Source of the DNA: Xenorhabdus khoisanae
GTDB lineage: Bacteria; Pseudomonadota; Gammaproteobacteria; Enterobacterales; Enterobacteriaceae
NCBI RefSeq assembly: GCF_001037465.1
Contig: NZ_LFCV01000054.1
Span: 1 to 51,396, forward strand
Reading direction: 5' to 3'
Length of the DNA: 51,396 nt
Below, piece after piece: positions 8,419 to 20,070 of the stretch. The notes beneath the pieces were generated by a model. It searched no databases. It was not told the DNA's origin and saw nothing but the letters and a program-made list of their open reading frames with translations. Each line of letters begins with the position of its first letter. Position 1 is the first letter of the stretch. The translations under genes were made by a program, and so were the position numbers.

Positions 8419-8420
8419 CA

Positions 8421-11167
<2,747 letters not shown>

Positions 11168-11221
11168 GTTGTGCTCCTGTCAAATAGGCAATGATGTTTT
11201 ATTCTTGTACGTCGTCCAGGT

Positions 11222-11256
11222 AAAAAAAAACCCGCGCCATGCGCGGGTTTTTTTTC
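11222..11256 (-). terminator. leu operon attenuator
   Basis: Read on the minus strand: eight or more As, stem CCCGCGC, loop ATG, stem GCGCGGG, then nine Ts. It lies between leuL and leuA, so it is the transcription attenuator controlled by ribosome stalling on the Leu codons of leuL. Confidence 0.93.
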
Positions 11257-11269
11257 TGGTGAGGTTAAC

Positions 11270-11353
11270 TTAACTTTTACTTGCACCCACCAGCATACCG
11301 CGCACATTGAAGGCGATGAGTAGTAGGCTTAGTAGGCGAATAGAGAGAATCAT
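11270..11353 (-). CDS. leuL: leu operon leader peptide
   Basis: 27-residue peptide on the minus strand, ATG at 11353-11351, stop TAA at 11272-11270, preceded by AAAGG nine bases upstream. Its residues 7-12 read LLSLLL, with four rare CTA codons and one CTC among them (7 Leu in total). This Leu run just before a terminator is the hallmark of leucine attenuation: when charged leucyl-tRNA is scarce the ribosome stalls and the attenuator does not form. The peptide sequence differs from E. coli LeuL but the position and codon logic are the same. Confidence 0.9.
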   Translation of the reverse strand: MILSIRLLSLLLIAFNVRGMLVGASKS

Positions 11354-11406
11354 GTAAGTTAACCTTTATAAATTTGTTAATTGGGTTTTAACGGTCAGTT
11401 TATTTA

Positions 11407-11435
11407 TAGATACGTTATCTGAAAAACAATGTCAA
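11407..11435 (-). promoter_or_regulatory. Probable leu operon promoter
   Basis: On the minus strand a perfect -35 TTGACA (11435-11430), a 17-bp spacer and a weak -10 TATCTA (11412-11407), about 50 bp ahead of leuL. Confidence 0.5.
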
Positions 11436-11596
11436 GCGTGATAAATATAAATTCAGAGTTAAATATGCTCATTGTTGGTTGTTTATTGAACGCGCTTTGG
11501 ATTTGGTGACTATTTTTTACATTTTTAGCGATGTTTTTATCTATTTTTCATATCTATATATAGAGTAAAATCCGGCACTGATGGATGATAAATGTG

Positions 11597-11723
11597 TATA
11601 CCCTTCGTCTTTCAAGTTGCCTCTTTGTTGGCTGCGCTTACTCACTCCGGTCACATAGTTATCTATGCTCCCGGGGATTCGTTCCCTTGCCGCCGCGATG
11701 CAACTTGAAATCCATTGGGTATA
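11597..11723. repeat. ERIC element, full length 127 bp
   Basis: Ends TATACCC and GGGTATA; inner inverted arms CAAGTTGC/GCAACTTG; centre with AGTTATCTATG and CCCGGGGATTCGTTCCC. Length 127 bp and sequence match the ERIC (intergenic repeat unit) family common in Xenorhabdus, Photorhabdus and Yersinia. Non-autonomous, non-coding, able to form a long hairpin in RNA. Confidence 0.92.
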
Positions 11724-11846
11724 GTCTGTTATTTTAACCCGTCGTTTTTACGTGATTTTTAATATGATCGTTTAAATATGACGGTATGAATGCGGATATG
11801 CACTGATGGATTTGAGGGAACAAAGATAAGATGGATTTTAACCATG

Positions 11847-11906
11847 GTATTTCTAGGTATAGTATTTCTAAGTACAGTGTTTTTAGGTACAGTGTTTTTA
11901 GATTAA
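11847..11906. repeat. 15-bp tandem repeat, four units
   Basis: Units at 11847, 11862, 11877 and 11892: GTATTTCTAGGTATA, GTATTTCTAAGTACA, GTGTTTTTAGGTACA, GTGTTTTTAGATTAA. Non-coding, upstream of leuO. Confidence 0.85.
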
Positions 11907-12373
11907 TAAATCATAACCATATAGAATATTAATAAATTGTGTCTCGATATATTAGAAGAACTAATTTCTGATTAATACTTTGGATTTTTTCTGATAGAAA
12001 ATATTAATAGAGAGTTCTGATAACTAGTTGGAATACAGTCATTTTATTATGAATTGTTTCTGCTCTTTATTCTGTCATTATTGGCTGCTCGTTTTGAACG
12101 TAAGTCGTTAGTGTAAGTTGGGTTATTTCTATTCATATATAACGCATTGATATTCATGCTTATAAAAATATTACGGCTACGTAGATAAGAATGCATTGGT
12201 TGTGCTTTTTACTTTTTGTACAAGGACGAATCTCAATTTACTTTTCAACAAATTGGGGTAATTGATCTTATTAATTGGTAAGGCGGTTTTGGATGTCAAA
12301 ATGTTGCATTCAGAAATCGTCAGTATTCCAATATGTAATGAGATCACTGCTATAAGTTTAGTGGAGTGAAATA

Positions 12374-13321
12374 ATGACTAAATACAACTCAGTAACTACA
12401 GGAAAAAAAGAATCATGCGATGTCCAATTGCGCAGTGTAGATCTCAATTTGCTTACTGTTTTTGATGCTGTAATGCAAATGCAGAATATCACACGCGCAG
12501 CTCAGGCATTGGGAATGTCACAACCGGCTGTCAGCAATGCAGTAGCGCGTTTGAAGACCATGTTTGATGATGAATTATTTGTTCGTTATGGGCGGGGTAT
12601 TCAGCCAACGGCCAGGGCAAAACAGCTCTTCGGGCCACTCAGACAGGCACTTCAAATAGTTCATAATGAATTGCCCGGAGTGGGGTTTGATCCTGATAAT
12701 AGTACAAGGGTATTTAACCTCTCTATTTGTAGCCCGCTTGATATTCGTCTGGCTGCTCAAATTGTCGGGCAAATAAAAAAACATTCTTCGAATATCGAAG
12801 TTGTCATTAAAACACAAATTAGTAATGATATTGAAAAGCAGTTAAAATATCAGGAAATAGAATTCGTAATCAGTTATACCCAATTAGAATCCCCTGATTT
12901 TCATAATTATCCTTTGTTTAATGATGAATTGGTTCTGGCAGTTTCCAATCACCATCCCAGAATTGGAAAACGAATTACCCAGCAGCAATTGCAGGAAGAA
13001 AGACATGCTATTGTTGCATTGGAGAATGCAGATTCATTCAGCAAACCTTACTATGAGAACAAAGAATTATTGCGTTCTGTTTCTTATCAGGGAACAGATC
13101 TAAATAGTGTTCTTAATATTGTATCCCAGACTTATTTAGTCGCTATCGTACCAAAATGGATGGTAGAGCATTACTCTGAACAGCTAAATATCTGTTCCGT
13201 ACCTTTGCCTGATGGTCGAATTTCCCGCCCTTGCTATTTGATATGGCATGGCTCAACAGATCGAGATAAAGGCCACCAGTGGATGAAATCATTGCTGAGT
13301 CATCTTGGCGAACGGGAATAA
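12374..13321 (+). CDS. leuO: LysR-type regulator LeuO
   Basis: 315 residues (E. coli 314). A LysR-family global regulator, known as an anti-silencer opposing H-NS; in Xenorhabdus and Photorhabdus it has been reported to influence natural-product genes. N-terminal helix-turn-helix at ~35-75 (RSVDLNLLTVFDAVMQ, NITRAAQALGMSQPAVSNAV); effector domain from ~110, starting FNLSICSPLDIRLA as in LeuO. Position between leuL and ilvI, divergent from the leu operon, is the enterobacterial order. The long AT-rich upstream region with an ERIC and a tandem repeat is likely its regulatory region. Confidence 0.94.
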   Translation: MTKYNSVTTGKKESCDVQLRSVDLNLLTVFDAVMQMQNITRAAQALGMSQPAVSNAVARLKTMFDDELFVRYGRGIQPTARAKQLFGPLRQALQIVHNELPGVGFDPDNSTRVFNLSICSPLDIRLAAQIVGQIKKHSSNIEVVIKTQISNDIEKQLKYQEIEFVISYTQLESPDFHNYPLFNDELVLAVSNHHPRIGKRITQQQLQEERHAIVALENADSFSKPYYENKELLRSVSYQGTDLNSVLNIVSQTYLVAIVPKWMVEHYSEQLNICSVPLPDGRISRPCYLIWHGSTDRDKGHQWMKSLLSHLGERE

Positions 13322-13335
13322 AATAAAAGGTATGA

Positions 13336-13374
13336 AGAGCCCTGTTCTGGTAATGATGACTGGTATAGGGCTCT
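13336..13374 (+). terminator. Possible leuO terminator
   Basis: AGAGCCCT (13336-13343) pairs with AGGGCTCT (13367-13374). A further GGCTCTT at 13384-13390 can pair with the same left arm (AAGAGCC, 13335-13341), so two exclusive stems are possible. The loop is long (23 nt) and the T tract is weak. Confidence 0.45.
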
Positions 13375-13598
13375 GAGTATTTTGGCTCTTCTTACGATAT
13401 TTATCTCTGTTTATCTGTAGTTATTCGACAAATCCTGCAAGTATTTTCGCCTTCAGAGGGAGAAGATATTTAAAATACACTTCCCCCTTTTACTGGGAAT
13501 AGGTAGACTGCGTTGAAATAGCTAACATCTGTAAGCTGAAAAGTAGGCAGCATGCTTGCTGAGTACGCAGAATGAAAATATTTATACAGGAATATATT

Positions 13599-15401
13599 GT
13601 GATAACAGACTTTCTGCATTCCTATCACTTGGTTAACCGATTACAGCAACAAGCCAATGAATCTCCGGAAAAAATTGCATTTCGACAATGGTCGTCATCA
13701 GAGCAGCTCGAAATGAGTTGGCGTGAAGTCGAGTGTACAACGAAATCCGTGGCAAGAGCGTTGCTGTCATTGGGAGTGGAAGTGCAGGGAAAAGTCGGCA
13801 TTTTTGCACAAAACTGTATGGCATGGTCATTGGCTGATTTGGCTATTCTTCAGCTTAGGGCTGTGACAGTACCGCTTTATGCAACCAGTACCTGTGAGCA
13901 AGCGGCATTTATTCTCAATGATGCAGGCGCGAAAATACTGTTTGTGGGTGGACAGGAGCAATATGATATTGCAATGCCATTGATTGAATTGTGCCCCGAA
14001 CTTTCTCATCTTATTGTGATGGATGAGTCTGTGGATTTAAAGGGATGCCCACAAGCACTATATTTATCAGCTTTCATTGATAATGACCACGCACAATATC
14101 AGCCAGAACTTGATAGCCGTATTGCTGATCAGGATTTGGATGATCTTTTCACCCTAATCTATACCTCTGGCACAACGGGGGAACCAAAGGGAGTCATGTT
14201 GGATTATCGCAATATTGCTTCTCAGCTTTATTTGCATGACCAAAGACTGACCTTGATGAAACAGGATGTGTCCCTCTGTTTTTTACCGTTGTCCCATATT
14301 TTCGAACGGGCATGGAGCTATTATGTCATGCATACCGGAGCCCTGAATGTCTATTTGACGGATACAAATTTTGTACGTGAGGCAATGGTTGATGTGCGTC
14401 CAACGGTTATGTGTTCTGTTCCCCGTTTTTATGAAAAAGTACATGGCGCAATTTTGGGGAAAGTTTCTCAGGCTCCTATTTTGCGTAGAATGATTTTTAA
14501 TTGGGCATTAAAGCGTGGCGAAAACCACTGGATGCGTCAGCAACAGAACAAAAAAGGTTGTCCATTCACGCGTTGCAGCTATCAATTGGCTGACAAGCTG
14601 GTGTTGAGCAAGCTCCGTAATCTGTTGGGAGGGAGAGTACGTTTCCTGCCAGTGGCGGGGGCACGCCTTGATGATGTCATCACCCGTTTCTTTCTGTCCA
14701 TTGGCCTCAATATCAAATATGGCTACGGTATGACAGAAACCTGTGCAACGGTATCTTGCTGGGAAGAAAAGAATTATCTTTTGGGCTCAATTGGTACGCC
14801 ATTACCCGGTGTTGAAGTTCGTATCAGTACAGAGAGCGAGATCCAAGTGCGCGGGCCTATTGTGATGAAGGGGTATTTTAACCGTCCAGAGGAAACTGTG
14901 CGTGCTTTTACTGAAGATGGTTGGCTGAAGACCGGCGATGCGGGTGGATTGGATGATAATGGTAATTTGTTTATCACCGAGCGCCTGAAAGATTTGATGA
15001 AAACATCAACAGGAAAATATATCGCCCCGCAAATGATTGAAGGTATGTTGGGTCAGGATCGCTTTATTGAACATATTGCGGTTATTGCTGATGCCCGCCA
15101 GTTTGTTTCCGCCCTGATTGTTCCCAGTTATGAAGCAATTGAAGAATATGCAAAATCTATCAACCTTCATTATCGCGATCGTCTTGAATTACTGCGAAAT
15201 CATCAAATTATTGAGTTGTTTGAACAGCGTTTGAAAGATATGCAGAAAAATATTGTCAAATTTCATCAGGTCAAACGGTTTATTCTTTTGCCTGAAGCTT
15301 TCTCCATGGAAAAAGGAGAATTAACACCGACATTGAAATTGCGCCGCAAGGTTATTTCACAGCGTTATCAGAGTGAAATTGAATCCATGTATCAGGATTG
15401 A
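13599..15401 (+). CDS. Long-chain acyl-CoA synthetase-like AMP-binding protein
   Basis: 600 residues from a GTG at 13599, which has an AGGA site 7 bp upstream; the ATG at 13572 would add nine residues but lacks such a site. Adenylate-forming enzyme of the FAA1/FadD-like branch: TLIYTSGTTGEPKGVM (P-loop-like A3 motif, ~190), YGYGMTETCATVSCW (A5), WLKTGDAGGLDDNGNLFI (A7), ERLKDLMKTSTGKYI with the last conserved region. No carrier-protein domain follows, so it is not a synthetase module. It probably activates a fatty acid to an acyl-adenylate/CoA ester. It sits between leuO and ilvI, which are adjacent in E. coli; its substrate and reason for being there are unknown. Confidence 0.85.
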   Translation: MITDFLHSYHLVNRLQQQANESPEKIAFRQWSSSEQLEMSWREVECTTKSVARALLSLGVEVQGKVGIFAQNCMAWSLADLAILQLRAVTVPLYATSTCEQAAFILNDAGAKILFVGGQEQYDIAMPLIELCPELSHLIVMDESVDLKGCPQALYLSAFIDNDHAQYQPELDSRIADQDLDDLFTLIYTSGTTGEPKGVMLDYRNIASQLYLHDQRLTLMKQDVSLCFLPLSHIFERAWSYYVMHTGALNVYLTDTNFVREAMVDVRPTVMCSVPRFYEKVHGAILGKVSQAPILRRMIFNWALKRGENHWMRQQQNKKGCPFTRCSYQLADKLVLSKLRNLLGGRVRFLPVAGARLDDVITRFFLSIGLNIKYGYGMTETCATVSCWEEKNYLLGSIGTPLPGVEVRISTESEIQVRGPIVMKGYFNRPEETVRAFTEDGWLKTGDAGGLDDNGNLFITERLKDLMKTSTGKYIAPQMIEGMLGQDRFIEHIAVIADARQFVSALIVPSYEAIEEYAKSINLHYRDRLELLRNHQIIELFEQRLKDMQKNIVKFHQVKRFILLPEAFSMEKGELTPTLKLRRKVISQRYQSEIESMYQD

Positions 15402-15554
15402 TGGCAGGAAAAAGCCGGGCTCTTATTAAAAAAATGTTTTTAATATGTGAATTGATGTTTGCTAACACTTGTGTCTGACGTTATGTTAGTTAACTTGACG
15501 CTATAAAATAGCGCCGGGTAATGATTCACTTTATATAAATAACAAATGGGATAA

Positions 15555-15580
15555 ATAAGGCTATTTTTCAGTAGCCTTAT
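15555..15580 (+). promoter_or_regulatory. Hairpin in ilvI leader
   Basis: ATAAGGCTA (15555-15563) pairs perfectly with TAGCCTTAT (15572-15580), loop TTTTTCAG. About 65 bp before the ilvI start. Not followed by Ts, so more likely a leader structure than a terminator. Confidence 0.4.
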
Positions 15581-15597
15581 GAAGTTCCAATTATTAA

Positions 15598-15627
15598 TAA
15601 CTTGCAAACAGATAACTTGCAAACAGA
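15598..15627 (+). repeat. 15-bp tandem duplication before ilvI
   Basis: TAACTTGCAAACAGA repeated exactly at 15598-15612 and 15613-15627, ending 3 bp before the TGGAGG ribosome site of ilvI. Confidence 0.9.
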
Positions 15628-15644
15628 GCCTGGAGGCAAACTCG

Positions 15645-17372
15645 ATGGAGATGTTGTCAGGAGCCGAAATGGTCGTGAGATCGTTAATCGATCAGGGCGT
15701 TGAACATGTGTTCGGTTATCCGGGCGGGGCCGTATTGGATATTTACGATGCCCTGCATACGGTTGGGGGCATTGAACATATTCTGGTTCGCCATGAACAG
15801 GGTGCTGTTCATATGGCTGATGGATATACCCGTTCTACGGGGAAAGTCGGGGTTGTTTTGGTGACATCCGGGCCAGGAGCAACGAATGCCATCACAGGAA
15901 TTGCAACGGCATACATGGATTCAATTCCTATGGTCATTCTGTCAGGTCAGGTCGCCAGTTCCCTGATAGGCAATGATGCTTTTCAGGAATGCGATATGGT
16001 GGGGATTTCCCGTCCCATAGTGAAACATAGCTTTCTGGTGAAAAAAGCGGAAGACATTCCAAGTACGATTAAAAAAGCTTTTTATTTAGCAGCAAGTGGC
16101 CGGCCCGGGCCTGTTGTTATCGATTTCCCCAAAGATACCGTCAATCCTGCCTTGAAATTTCAGTATGTGTATCCTGAAACAATCAGGATGCGTTCTTACA
16201 ACCCTACCATTCAGGGACACAAGGGGCAGATCAAGCGTGTATTGAAAACCCTGCTGAGTGCGAAAAAGCCTGTGATTTATGTTGGTGGGGGAGCCATTAA
16301 TTCAGAATGTTCCGCGGAGCTATTGACGCTTGCTGAACGTTTTCACATTCCGGTTGTGAGTTCGCTCATGGGGTTGGGGGCGTTTCCTGCTACCCATCGG
16401 CAAAGTTTGGGCATGTTGGGAATGCACGGTACTTTCGAAGCCAATAAAGCAATGCACAATTCCGATGTGATTTTTGCGATAGGGGTGCGCTTTGATGATC
16501 GTACAACCAATAATTTGGAAAAATATTGTCCGGAAGCAACGATACTGCATATTGATATCGACCCTACTTCCATTTCGAAAACGGTGACGGCAGATATCCC
16601 TATTGTTGGGGATGCGAAACAGGTGCTCAGGCAGATGCTGGAGATGTTAAATTCCACTGAAGATACCCAAGACCCTGATGCCCTGAAAGATTGGTGGCTT
16701 TCTATAGAACAGTGGCGTAGCCGCAAATGCCTTGATTACGATCGCACCGCCGCGAAAATTAAACCACAGGCAGTAATTAAAGCCCTTTATCGTCTCACTG
16801 AAGGGAAAGCGTATCTGGCATCCGATGTTGGTCAACATCAGATGTTTGCTGCCCTGCATTACCCATTTGATAAGCCGAGACACTGGATCAATTCAGGTGG
16901 CTTAGGGACAATGGGATTTGGCCTGCCTGCTGCCCTTGGCGTGAAGTTGGCAAAACCTGATGCAACAGTCGTGTGTGTGACAGGGGACGGCAGTATTCAG
17001 ATGAATATTCAGGAATTGTCCACCGCCCTGCAATATGGTTTGCCTGTGCTGGTTCTGAACTTGAACAACCGCTTTCTGGGAATGGTAAAACAGTGGCAGG
17101 ACATGATATACGCAGGTCGTCACTCTCAATCCTATATGGAATCCCTGCCTGATTTCGTCAAACTGGCAGAGGCTTATGGTCACATTGGCATTTCCATCCA
17201 AACTTACGATGAACTGGAAACGAAACTGGCTCAGGCTCTGCATGAAGTCACTGAAAATCAACGTCTGGTTTTCGTGGATGTTACCGTTGATGAAACTGAA
17301 CATGTTTATCCAATGCAGATCCGTGGTGGAGCAATGGATGAAATGTGGTTAAGCAAAACAGAGAGGACCTGA
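15645..17372 (+). CDS. ilvI: Acetolactate synthase III large subunit
   Basis: 575 residues (E. coli 574) from the ATG at 15645, which follows TGGAGG and begins [14 protein letters not shown] like E. coli; an upstream in-frame ATG at 15579 adds 22 unrelated residues. ThDP-dependent enzyme, first common step of valine, leucine and isoleucine synthesis (two pyruvate, or pyruvate plus 2-oxobutyrate). Seen: catalytic Glu in [13 protein letters not shown], the flavin/subunit region, and the ThDP/Mg motif [12 protein letters not shown] to LNLNN. Forms an operon with ilvH, whose ATG lies 3 bp after this stop. In E. coli the operon is activated by Lrp. Confidence 0.97.
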   Translation: MEMLSGAEMVVRSLIDQGVEHVFGYPGGAVLDIYDALHTVGGIEHILVRHEQGAVHMADGYTRSTGKVGVVLVTSGPGATNAITGIATAYMDSIPMVILSGQVASSLIGNDAFQECDMVGISRPIVKHSFLVKKAEDIPSTIKKAFYLAASGRPGPVVIDFPKDTVNPALKFQYVYPETIRMRSYNPTIQGHKGQIKRVLKTLLSAKKPVIYVGGGAINSECSAELLTLAERFHIPVVSSLMGLGAFPATHRQSLGMLGMHGTFEANKAMHNSDVIFAIGVRFDDRTTNNLEKYCPEATILHIDIDPTSISKTVTADIPIVGDAKQVLRQMLEMLNSTEDTQDPDALKDWWLSIEQWRSRKCLDYDRTAAKIKPQAVIKALYRLTEGKAYLASDVGQHQMFAALHYPFDKPRHWINSGGLGTMGFGLPAALGVKLAKPDATVVCVTGDGSIQMNIQELSTALQYGLPVLVLNLNNRFLGMVKQWQDMIYAGRHSQSYMESLPDFVKLAEAYGHIGISIQTYDELETKLAQALHEVTENQRLVFVDVTVDETEHVYPMQIRGGAMDEMWLSKTERT

Positions 17373-17374
17373 TC

Positions 17375-17866
17375 ATGCGCCGGATTTTGTCTGTATTACT
17401 TGAAAACGAATCGGGAGCATTATCCCGCGTGGTGGGTCTATTTTCTCAACGGGGTTATAACATCGAGAGCCTGACAGTAGCGCCGACTGAAGATCCAACA
17501 TTGTCACGCATGACCATTCAGACCAAAGGTGATGCCAAGGTACTGGAACAAATCGAGAAGCAACTGCACAAATTGGTGGATGTGCTGCGAGTTAATGACT
17601 TGACAGCAGGGCCTCATGTTGAGCGTGAAATTATGTTGGTAAAATTACAAGCCAGCGGGGATGGGCGGGAAGAGATCAAGCGTAGCGCGGATATTTTTCG
17701 TGGGCAGATCGTTGATGTGACATCAACGCTTTATACCGTCCAATTAGCAGGGACAAGCGAAAAACTGGATGCTTTCCTTAATTCAGTAAGAGATATGGCT
17801 GAGATCGTGGAAGTGGTTCGCTCAGGCATTGTTGGCGTCTCTCGCGGAGATAAAATTATGCGATGA
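17375..17866 (+). CDS. ilvH: Acetolactate synthase III small subunit
   Basis: 163 residues, the same as E. coli, from the ATG at 17375 (SD GAGAGGA). Regulatory subunit that binds valine and stimulates IlvI. N-terminal ACT domain ([20 protein letters not shown], the region of valine binding) and C-terminal ferredoxin-like domain ([11 protein letters not shown]). Translationally close to ilvI (2 bp gap). A terminator follows. Confidence 0.97.
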   Translation: MRRILSVLLENESGALSRVVGLFSQRGYNIESLTVAPTEDPTLSRMTIQTKGDAKVLEQIEKQLHKLVDVLRVNDLTAGPHVEREIMLVKLQASGDGREEIKRSADIFRGQIVDVTSTLYTVQLAGTSEKLDAFLNSVRDMAEIVEVVRSGIVGVSRGDKIMR

Positions 17867-17905
17867 AAAATCGTAATCTGCGGGGTAAAATACAGATATT
17901 CATTG

Positions 17906-17931
17906 AGCCCTATTGTAAAGTAGGGCTTTTT
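17906..17931 (+). terminator. ilvIH terminator
   Basis: AGCCCTA (17906-17912) pairs with TAGGGCT (17921-17927), 8-nt loop, followed by TTTTC. Lies between ilvH and cra. Confidence 0.8.
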
Positions 17932-17954
17932 CATCATATTACTGAGGGGTTAAT

Positions 17955-18962
17955 GTGAAACTGGATGAGATCGCCCGCTTAGCAGGTGTTTCACGTACTA
18001 CGGCCAGTTATGTTATCAATGGTAAAGCCAAGCAGTATCGGGTTAGTGATAAAACAGTAGAAAAAGTGATGGCAGTGGTCAGAGAACACAATTACCATCC
18101 TAATGCTGTTGCTGCTGGCTTACGAGCCGGGCGTACCCGTTCAATTGGTTTAGTCATACCCGATTTGGAAAATACGAGTTACACCCGTATTGCCAATTAT
18201 CTTGAACGTCAGGCACGACAACGTGGATACCAGCTATTGATCGCATGTTCTGAAGATCAGCCTGATAATGAGATGCGTTGTGTTGAGCATCTTTTGCAAC
18301 GTCAAGTTGATGCTATCATTGTTTCCACGGCTTTGCCTCCTGAACACCCTTTTTACCAGCGTTGGGCAAATCGCTCACTGCCGATCATTGCCCTTGACCG
18401 TGCGCTGGATAGTGAACATTTTATCAGTGTTGTTGGTGATGACCTTGAAGACGCCAAAATGTTGGCGCAGGAATTACGCCAATTCCCGGCAGAATCTGTT
18501 CTTTATTTAGGGGCATTGCCTGAATTATCGGTAAGTTTCTTGCGTGAACAAGGGTTCCGTGAAGCGTGGGAGAATGACCCACGGGAAGTGAACTATCTGT
18601 ATGCAAATAGCTATGAGCGTGAGGCTGCGGCTGAAGTATTTGCTTCATGGTTAGAAACAAACCCGGTCCCTCAGGCTCTGTATACCACTTCGTTTGCCTT
18701 ACTTCAGGGCGTTATGGATACCATTCTCAAACGGAGCGGTCGTCTACCGGATCAGTTAGTGATTGCGACATTTGGTGATCATGAGTTGCTCGATTTCCTT
18801 GAATGCCCTGTTTTGTCTGTGGCACAGCGTCATCGCGATGTCGCTGAATGTGCTCTGGGGCTGGTATTAGCGAGTTTAGATGAAAAACAGCGACCCGTTC
18901 CCGGAATAACCCGAATGCGTCGTCATTTATGCCGTCGCGGTAAGCTGAGTCGAAAAGCCTAA
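17955..18962 (+). CDS. cra: Catabolite repressor/activator Cra (FruR)
   Basis: 335 residues (E. coli 334). LacI-family dual regulator of central carbon flow, released from DNA by fructose 1-phosphate. N-terminal helix-turn-helix [20 protein letters not shown] (2-21) and hinge are identical or nearly so to E. coli; the sugar-binding core follows ([20 protein letters not shown]). SD GAGGGG at ~17945. Order ilvIH-cra-mraZ is conserved. Confidence 0.97.
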   Translation: MKLDEIARLAGVSRTTASYVINGKAKQYRVSDKTVEKVMAVVREHNYHPNAVAAGLRAGRTRSIGLVIPDLENTSYTRIANYLERQARQRGYQLLIACSEDQPDNEMRCVEHLLQRQVDAIIVSTALPPEHPFYQRWANRSLPIIALDRALDSEHFISVVGDDLEDAKMLAQELRQFPAESVLYLGALPELSVSFLREQGFREAWENDPREVNYLYANSYEREAAAEVFASWLETNPVPQALYTTSFALLQGVMDTILKRSGRLPDQLVIATFGDHELLDFLECPVLSVAQRHRDVAECALGLVLASLDEKQRPVPGITRMRRHLCRRGKLSRKA

Positions 18963-18966
18963 TTGA

Positions 18967-18991
18967 GTACCCTCATTGAAAGTGAGGGTAC
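18967..18991 (+). terminator. Probable cra terminator
   Basis: GTACCCTCA (18967-18975) pairs perfectly with TGAGGGTAC (18983-18991), 7-nt loop, 5 bp after the cra stop. Followed only by AGTTTG, so a modest terminator. Confidence 0.65.
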
Positions 18992-19518
18992 AGTTTGCCC
19001 CACAAAAATCATCAAAATACACTTTTTTCATAATTTTAAGACTATTCTGACTAAAACTCCTCTAAACATAATTTTATGACAACTAAAAACGATAACATGT
19101 TATTTAAAATGTTCGAGTGAATAATTCGCCACTTAAGCCATATAATTTATATGGTTTATTTTTGTCCTGTAATGGTTTTTTTTATTTGGTTGATATTTAA
19201 TTGTTTTTACTTCTTTAGGAAATATTGAATTTCATAAAGTTATTATTTTTTATACTACAATAACTTAAATATATTTTTATTATTGATAGGTTTTCATTGA
19301 TTAACAATCAGGCAACAATGAGAGGCGAGTTGCATAAATTAATTTAAGTGGTAAGTATTTGCTCTAAACCTCACGCCAAAACAAACTCTCTACAGCTTTA
19401 TTAATTTATTCAAAATTATCATAGTGTTATCTATTATTAATATAGCCAAATCTAAAAAATCCTGCTTTTTCTCTTCCAAATCTTTCTGTAAATCTAGCTA
19501 AAGCGCACGGGCTCTGGC
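18992..19518. other. AT-rich intergenic region cra-mraZ
   Basis: About 530 bp with no supportable gene. An AT-rich hairpin at 19135-19157 (CCATAT/ATATGG plus flanking pairs) followed by TTATTTTTG might be an additional terminator. A gap of similar length separates cra and mraZ in E. coli. Confidence 0.45.
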
Positions 19519-19548
19519 TTGACAAGGTTTTCATACCATCCGTAAACT
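19519..19548 (+). promoter_or_regulatory. dcw cluster promoter (Pmra)
   Basis: Perfect -35 TTGACA (19519-19524), 18-bp spacer, -10 TAAACT (19543-19548). Start of transcription expected near 19555, just where the MraZ repeats begin. Confidence 0.65.
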
Positions 19549-19555
19549 CTTAATT

Positions 19556-19589
19556 GTGGTGATTTGTGGGATAATGTGGAGATTTGGGC
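19556..19589 (+). promoter_or_regulatory. MraZ operator repeats
   Basis: Direct repeats with a 10-bp period: GTGGT (19556), GTGGG (19566), GTGGA (19576), then TGGGC (19585, out of phase by two). MraZ of E. coli binds TGGGN repeats spaced by 5 nt between Pmra and mraZ and represses the cluster; layout is the same here. Confidence 0.75.
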
Positions 19590-19609
19590 CATCAAGGGGT
19601 AACCTGAGT

Positions 19610-20068
19610 ATGTTTCGTGGAGCAACACTGGTTAATCTCGATAGTAAAGGGCGGCTCACTGTACCAGCCCGATATAGGGAAACGCTGAATGAGGAATCAA
19701 CAGGTCAAATGGTTTGTACCATTGATCTCCATCAGCCGTGCCTGTTGCTTTATACATTACCCGAATGGGAAATCATCGAAGAAAAGTTATCTCGCTTATC
19801 CAGCATGAATCCAGCCGAACGTCGCGTTCAACGTTTGTTATTGGGACACGCCAGTGAATGTCAAATGGACAATGCAGGGCGTCTTTTATTAGCTAATACA
19901 CTGCGTCAGCATGCAGGGCTAACAAAAGAGGTCATGCTGGTTGGGCAATTTAATAAATTTGAATTGTGGGACGAGCAAGTTTGGTATCAGCAAGTGCAGA
20001 ATGACATTGCGGCTGAACAGTCTACACAAGAACCTTTATCAGCAAGGCTACAGGATTTATCACTATAA
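19610..20068 (+). CDS. mraZ: Transcriptional regulator MraZ
   Basis: 152 residues as in E. coli, using the ATG at 19610 ([19 protein letters not shown]). Two AbrB-like SpoVT halves, each with a DxxGR motif (DSKGR ~10, DNAGR ~87). It represses its own promoter through GTGGG-type repeats just upstream. First gene of the dcw cluster; rsmH starts 2 bp after its stop. Confidence 0.96.
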   Translation: MFRGATLVNLDSKGRLTVPARYRETLNEESTGQMVCTIDLHQPCLLLYTLPEWEIIEEKLSRLSSMNPAERRVQRLLLGHASECQMDNAGRLLLANTLRQHAGLTKEVMLVGQFNKFELWDEQVWYQQVQNDIAAEQSTQEPLSARLQDLSL

Positions 20069-20070
20069 AC

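Larger units (their letters stand above)
11436..12373. other. Long intergenic region between leu operon and leuO
   Basis: About 940 bp, very AT-rich, without a supportable gene. It contains the ERIC element (11597-11723) and a 15-bp tandem array (11847-11906), both listed separately. In E. coli the leuL-leuO gap is a known site of H-NS silencing and LeuO binding; the AT-richness here fits the same use, but I cannot point to individual sites. Confidence 0.5.

Noticed and set aside
8251-8420. sgrT coding sequence inside the sgrS-like RNA
   Set aside because: The RNA is too short and I found no start codon with a plausible SgrT frame.
12000-12373. H-NS or LeuO binding sites upstream of leuO
   Set aside because: The DNA is AT-rich enough everywhere that single sites cannot be named from sequence alone.
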